64,000 nucleotides of DNA from Nectonema munidae (Eukaryota; Nematomorpha; Nectonematoida; Nectonematidae), in assembly GCA_030549495.1 (NCBI GenBank), contig JAUIRK010000774.1, positions 82,110 through 146,109 of the forward strand. Reading direction: 5' to 3'. This document shows positions 61,589 to 64,000 of the stretch, piece after piece. Each line of letters begins with the position of its first letter. Positions within the stretch are counted from its first letter, which is position 1. A program made the position numbers and the translations under genes. The notes beneath the pieces are model-generated. The model was given only the letters and a program-made list of their open reading frames with translations. It was not told the origin of the DNA and made no database searches.

Positions 61589-63872
61589 TAGGGTGATTCA
61601 TAAAAAAAAAATTTTTTTGACACTATGTGCATAAGAGGAAATTTTATGTGTAAATTACAAAAATTAAACTCATTTTTGACAGTTTTTAAAAAATCTCCCC
61701 CTCCTGGTGCGGTAAAAAAAACTGAAAAACACTATTAAAATTAATATTTACACTCCCTATTTTTTCAGATTTTTTTTATTGAAAAACAGTTTTAACTATA
61801 GAAATATAATATATTTAAGTCAAAAATAGCATTTTATTGAAAAAAACTTAAAAATACAGGTTTTCAAAAATCATTTTTACCTATAAACTTGAGGTTCAGA
61901 TATTCATTTTTTTTTAGAATTATTGTAAATTTCTTCCATCAATTTTATTGCACGTTCGGTGTTTTGGTTAGTTCTTTTTATATCGATTTTTGAATTTTCT
62001 GTTATCCAATGATTTTTTTGACATCTTTCAGCTTTTTCACATCCAATTTTTTTGATAGCTTCTAAAAGTTTGTCAAAAACAAATGGATCATACCTTTGGG
62101 AAGAAAACCATGCTTCGCTCCAAGCATAAGAAATAAAGTCACAAACCTTTTTAAGATTGTCACTGAATTCTGGAATCAAAAAAAGCCAATGAGAGCATAA
62201 ATGGCTCGAGAGTTCCATCGTGCGTGGCTCAGATTTGGAAGTTTTTTACAGTGTATAATCGGATTTTCTGAAGTCAATTGGTAATAACGGTAATGATCAC
62301 AAAGTTCATAAAGAAACTTAAAGTCATCACGCCAGCCCGGATTTTTCAATTTTTGTTGACAATTTATAGTTGGGACATATTTTTTTTGTAGGCTTTCATA
62401 GCTTTTTATGGTTTCATATAAAAATAATTTATTTCAGGTTTTTTAGTTTTTTCAGGAAAATAAAAGTTCATGATGTGTTTTAAAATCAAATCCAAAATAT
62501 GGTGCTGACACCCAATGAATTGAGGTTTTTCAAAGCCTTTCATCAAAACATCATCTTGAATGAACTTTACAATTCCTCCTTTTGAGCCCGTATTATTCGC
62601 TGTAGTGTCTGACATAATCATTGCAATCTTTTTCCATAGGTCATATTCTTCCAGCAAACTTTTGATTTCATGATGTATTGTCTTCGCTGAACTGTTATCA
62701 CAACATAAAACGCCAAGCTTTATTTCATAAACACAATTTTTCATTAGCACAACTTGATATTCCTTTCCTTTTAACTCTTTATCATCCAATTGAAGACAAT
62801 ACGGCTCATTATTACTTTCGAAAAATTGCTTGATTCTTTTTTTCATTTCTTTTCCTTCTTTAATTACTCGCTTCCGTATGCTTGATTGGCTAGATACCGG
62901 TAAGTCACAATCCCTTGGCTTTTTATACAGGCCAGTACTTTTTGGGTTTTGTGAGTTGATAAGTTACTTTTTTTGAGTAGTGAAACTGCTTTGACTGATG
63001 CTCCTCTCCGTCTTTTTTGAGGCTTATCTGAAATAGATGATGATGATGATGTACTAGATGGTGAAAAATTTACATCTTGATTTGAGTCTTCATCAGATGA
63101 TGCAGAAAGAGCTTGGCTTGATGTTGACCTTTGATTTTTTTAATGGAAAGTTTTATTCTTTTTCTCGGATGGTTTGAAGTAGGTGAGGCTGATTTTAACG
63201 TGGAAGAACCAACTCTTCCTCCACTTTCAATTTGTGCCTTGTAAAGTTCCTTATCTTCAGAACATTTCCACAAACCATTGACTTTTGTTACGTCAAAGAG
63301 TTGAGAAAGTGTCTCATTTTTGAACTTGATGTTTTGTCATTTTTTGTTTTTGTTATCTAATTCAATTAAGCACTTCAACTTTTTTCTTATAAATGCGGGC
63401 GACAATATAGGAATTTTATATGTCATTCAACATGAATTTAATTCTCTCATCTTGATTCTTATATTTTGTGAATAAAAATATGAAATTACCCAAAATTTGT
63501 CTGTTTGTTGGTATCCTGGTAAGTTTTGTAAGCATTTCAACCAGTGGAACAGTGTTATCTCTTTGTTGCCTGCAATTGATAGTATTTTTCCAAACAGATT
63601 TATTTTTTGAACGCTTTGAATAGAATTTTTAGAACTCATTTATTCTAAACGTTTATCAACAATTTATTATGAATGAATAGATAAATCACTGAATGAATTA
63701 ATTATTGATTTTTTCAACTTTACAATGTTGTTTATAAACAATAATTTTAAAAAACAATATGCTAATTGTTTTTTGACAAGGAGGGGGAGCTTTTTTCAAA
63801 ATTGAATATATTTACTCCACCTTTAAGAGTGGTCTCTTTTAAAAATTCTCAATTTTTTTATGAATCACCCTA
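61589..63872 (-). mobile_element. hAT-like DNA transposon with exact 8-bp duplication, inserted in a LINE
   Basis: 2284 bp. The ends TAGGGTGATTCATAAAAA (left) and TTTTTATGAATCACCCTA (right) are perfect inverted repeats. Identical ATGATCAC flanks lie at 61581-61588 and 63873-63880. CCCCCTCC words follow in both subterminal regions, in opposite orientation. Inside is a broken transposase. It splits a LINE reading frame. Confidence 0.9.
61904..63639 (-). pseudogene. hAT-like transposase, broken
   Basis: Minus-strand blocks from N- to C-terminus: SSKNSIQSVQKINLFGKIL (63639-63427); TLSQLFDVTKVNGLWKC and GRVGSSTLKSASPTS (about 63320-63180); an open block (62846-62406) with IAMIMSDTTANNTGSKGG (Asp motif), QFIGCQHHILDLILKHIM (C..H motif) and EKTKKPEINYF; then WRDDFKFLYELCDHYRYY, NLSHARWNSRAIYAL (about 62340-62200), and a C-terminal block (62218-61904). 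The Asp motif and C..HH pattern match the hAT-type catalytic core, and the wider family is one I recall from arthropod genomes. About three to five frame changes break it. Confidence 0.7.
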
Positions 63873-63880
63873 ATGATCAC

Positions 63881-64000
63881 GTAAGTAGTGACAAGGACTC
63901 TTCGTGTTGTTTATGACTGTTGCTAGGAATTGTGTACCTCCCATGTTCAAATGTTGTTTGATGGTGAGAATTTTGGTTTCGGCATGTAGATGTGGAATGG
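63881..64000 (-). mobile_element. LINE 3' region, right part, running off the window
   Basis: Minus strand: ILTIKQHLNMGGTQFLA and SPCHYLRDH, which continues into PLTHREV on the other side of the hAT element. It belongs to the same LINE as 61088-61588. Confidence 0.7.

Overview
This window is AT-rich metazoan (almost certainly arthropod) DNA: very few coding bases, long introns, and a dense litter of transposon debris. The one host gene I can support is an NR5A-type nuclear receptor, FTZ-F1, on the minus strand. Three exons are readable: an N-terminal A/B-region exon (45406-45706), the two-zinc-finger DNA-binding-domain exon (11310-11588) and the FTZ-F1-box exon (8080-8208). All junctions are phase 1 and use GT/AG. 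The first intron is about 33.8 kb and the second about 3.1 kb. No ligand-binding-domain exon is visible below 8080, so the 3' part of the gene must lie beyond position 1. The protein resembles arthropod FTZ-F1; the base composition and repeat mix would suit a copepod crustacean such as a sea louse, but that is a guess.

Most of the rest is mobile DNA sitting inside or upstream of this gene. Left part (1-8 kb): a hAT-like MITE (50-240), a terminal-repeat element carrying a 42-bp minisatellite (748-1109), a tRNA-like SINE piece, an element with 9-bp target duplications (1994-2480), an unclassified coding relic (about 3100-3560), a hAT MITE with a perfect 8-bp duplication (4487-4783) and a broken RTE-like LINE (5470-7255).

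The large intron (11.6-45.4 kb) holds piggyBac transposase fragments, a Merlin element (21271-22474) with a piggyBac-type MITE inside it, a 90-bp-arm inverted repeat (29554-29873), an apparently complete pogo/Tigger-type transposon (31909-33696, 424-residue transposase with a DDD triad), two related families of TTAA-flanked MITEs, several hAT MITEs and tRNA-like SINE pieces. A further piggyBac fragment lies in the smaller second intron.

Upstream of the N-terminal exon (46-64 kb): two G-poor Jockey-like LINE fragments (47560-50300), a decayed ZBED5-like hAT transposase (50839-52905), another hAT MITE with a perfect duplication (55055-55281), a near full-length two-ORF LINE on the minus strand (56447-60530), and at the right edge a LINE 3' end split by a 2284-bp hAT-like element with an exact 8-bp target duplication.

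The genes do not form a pathway. The window is a snapshot of one developmental regulator whose introns have accumulated at least five DNA-transposon superfamilies and several LINE/SINE lineages. The best candidates for something not yet described are the unclassified coding relic, the 42-bp-minisatellite element, the modular MITE families sharing a core, and the long-arm inverted repeat.
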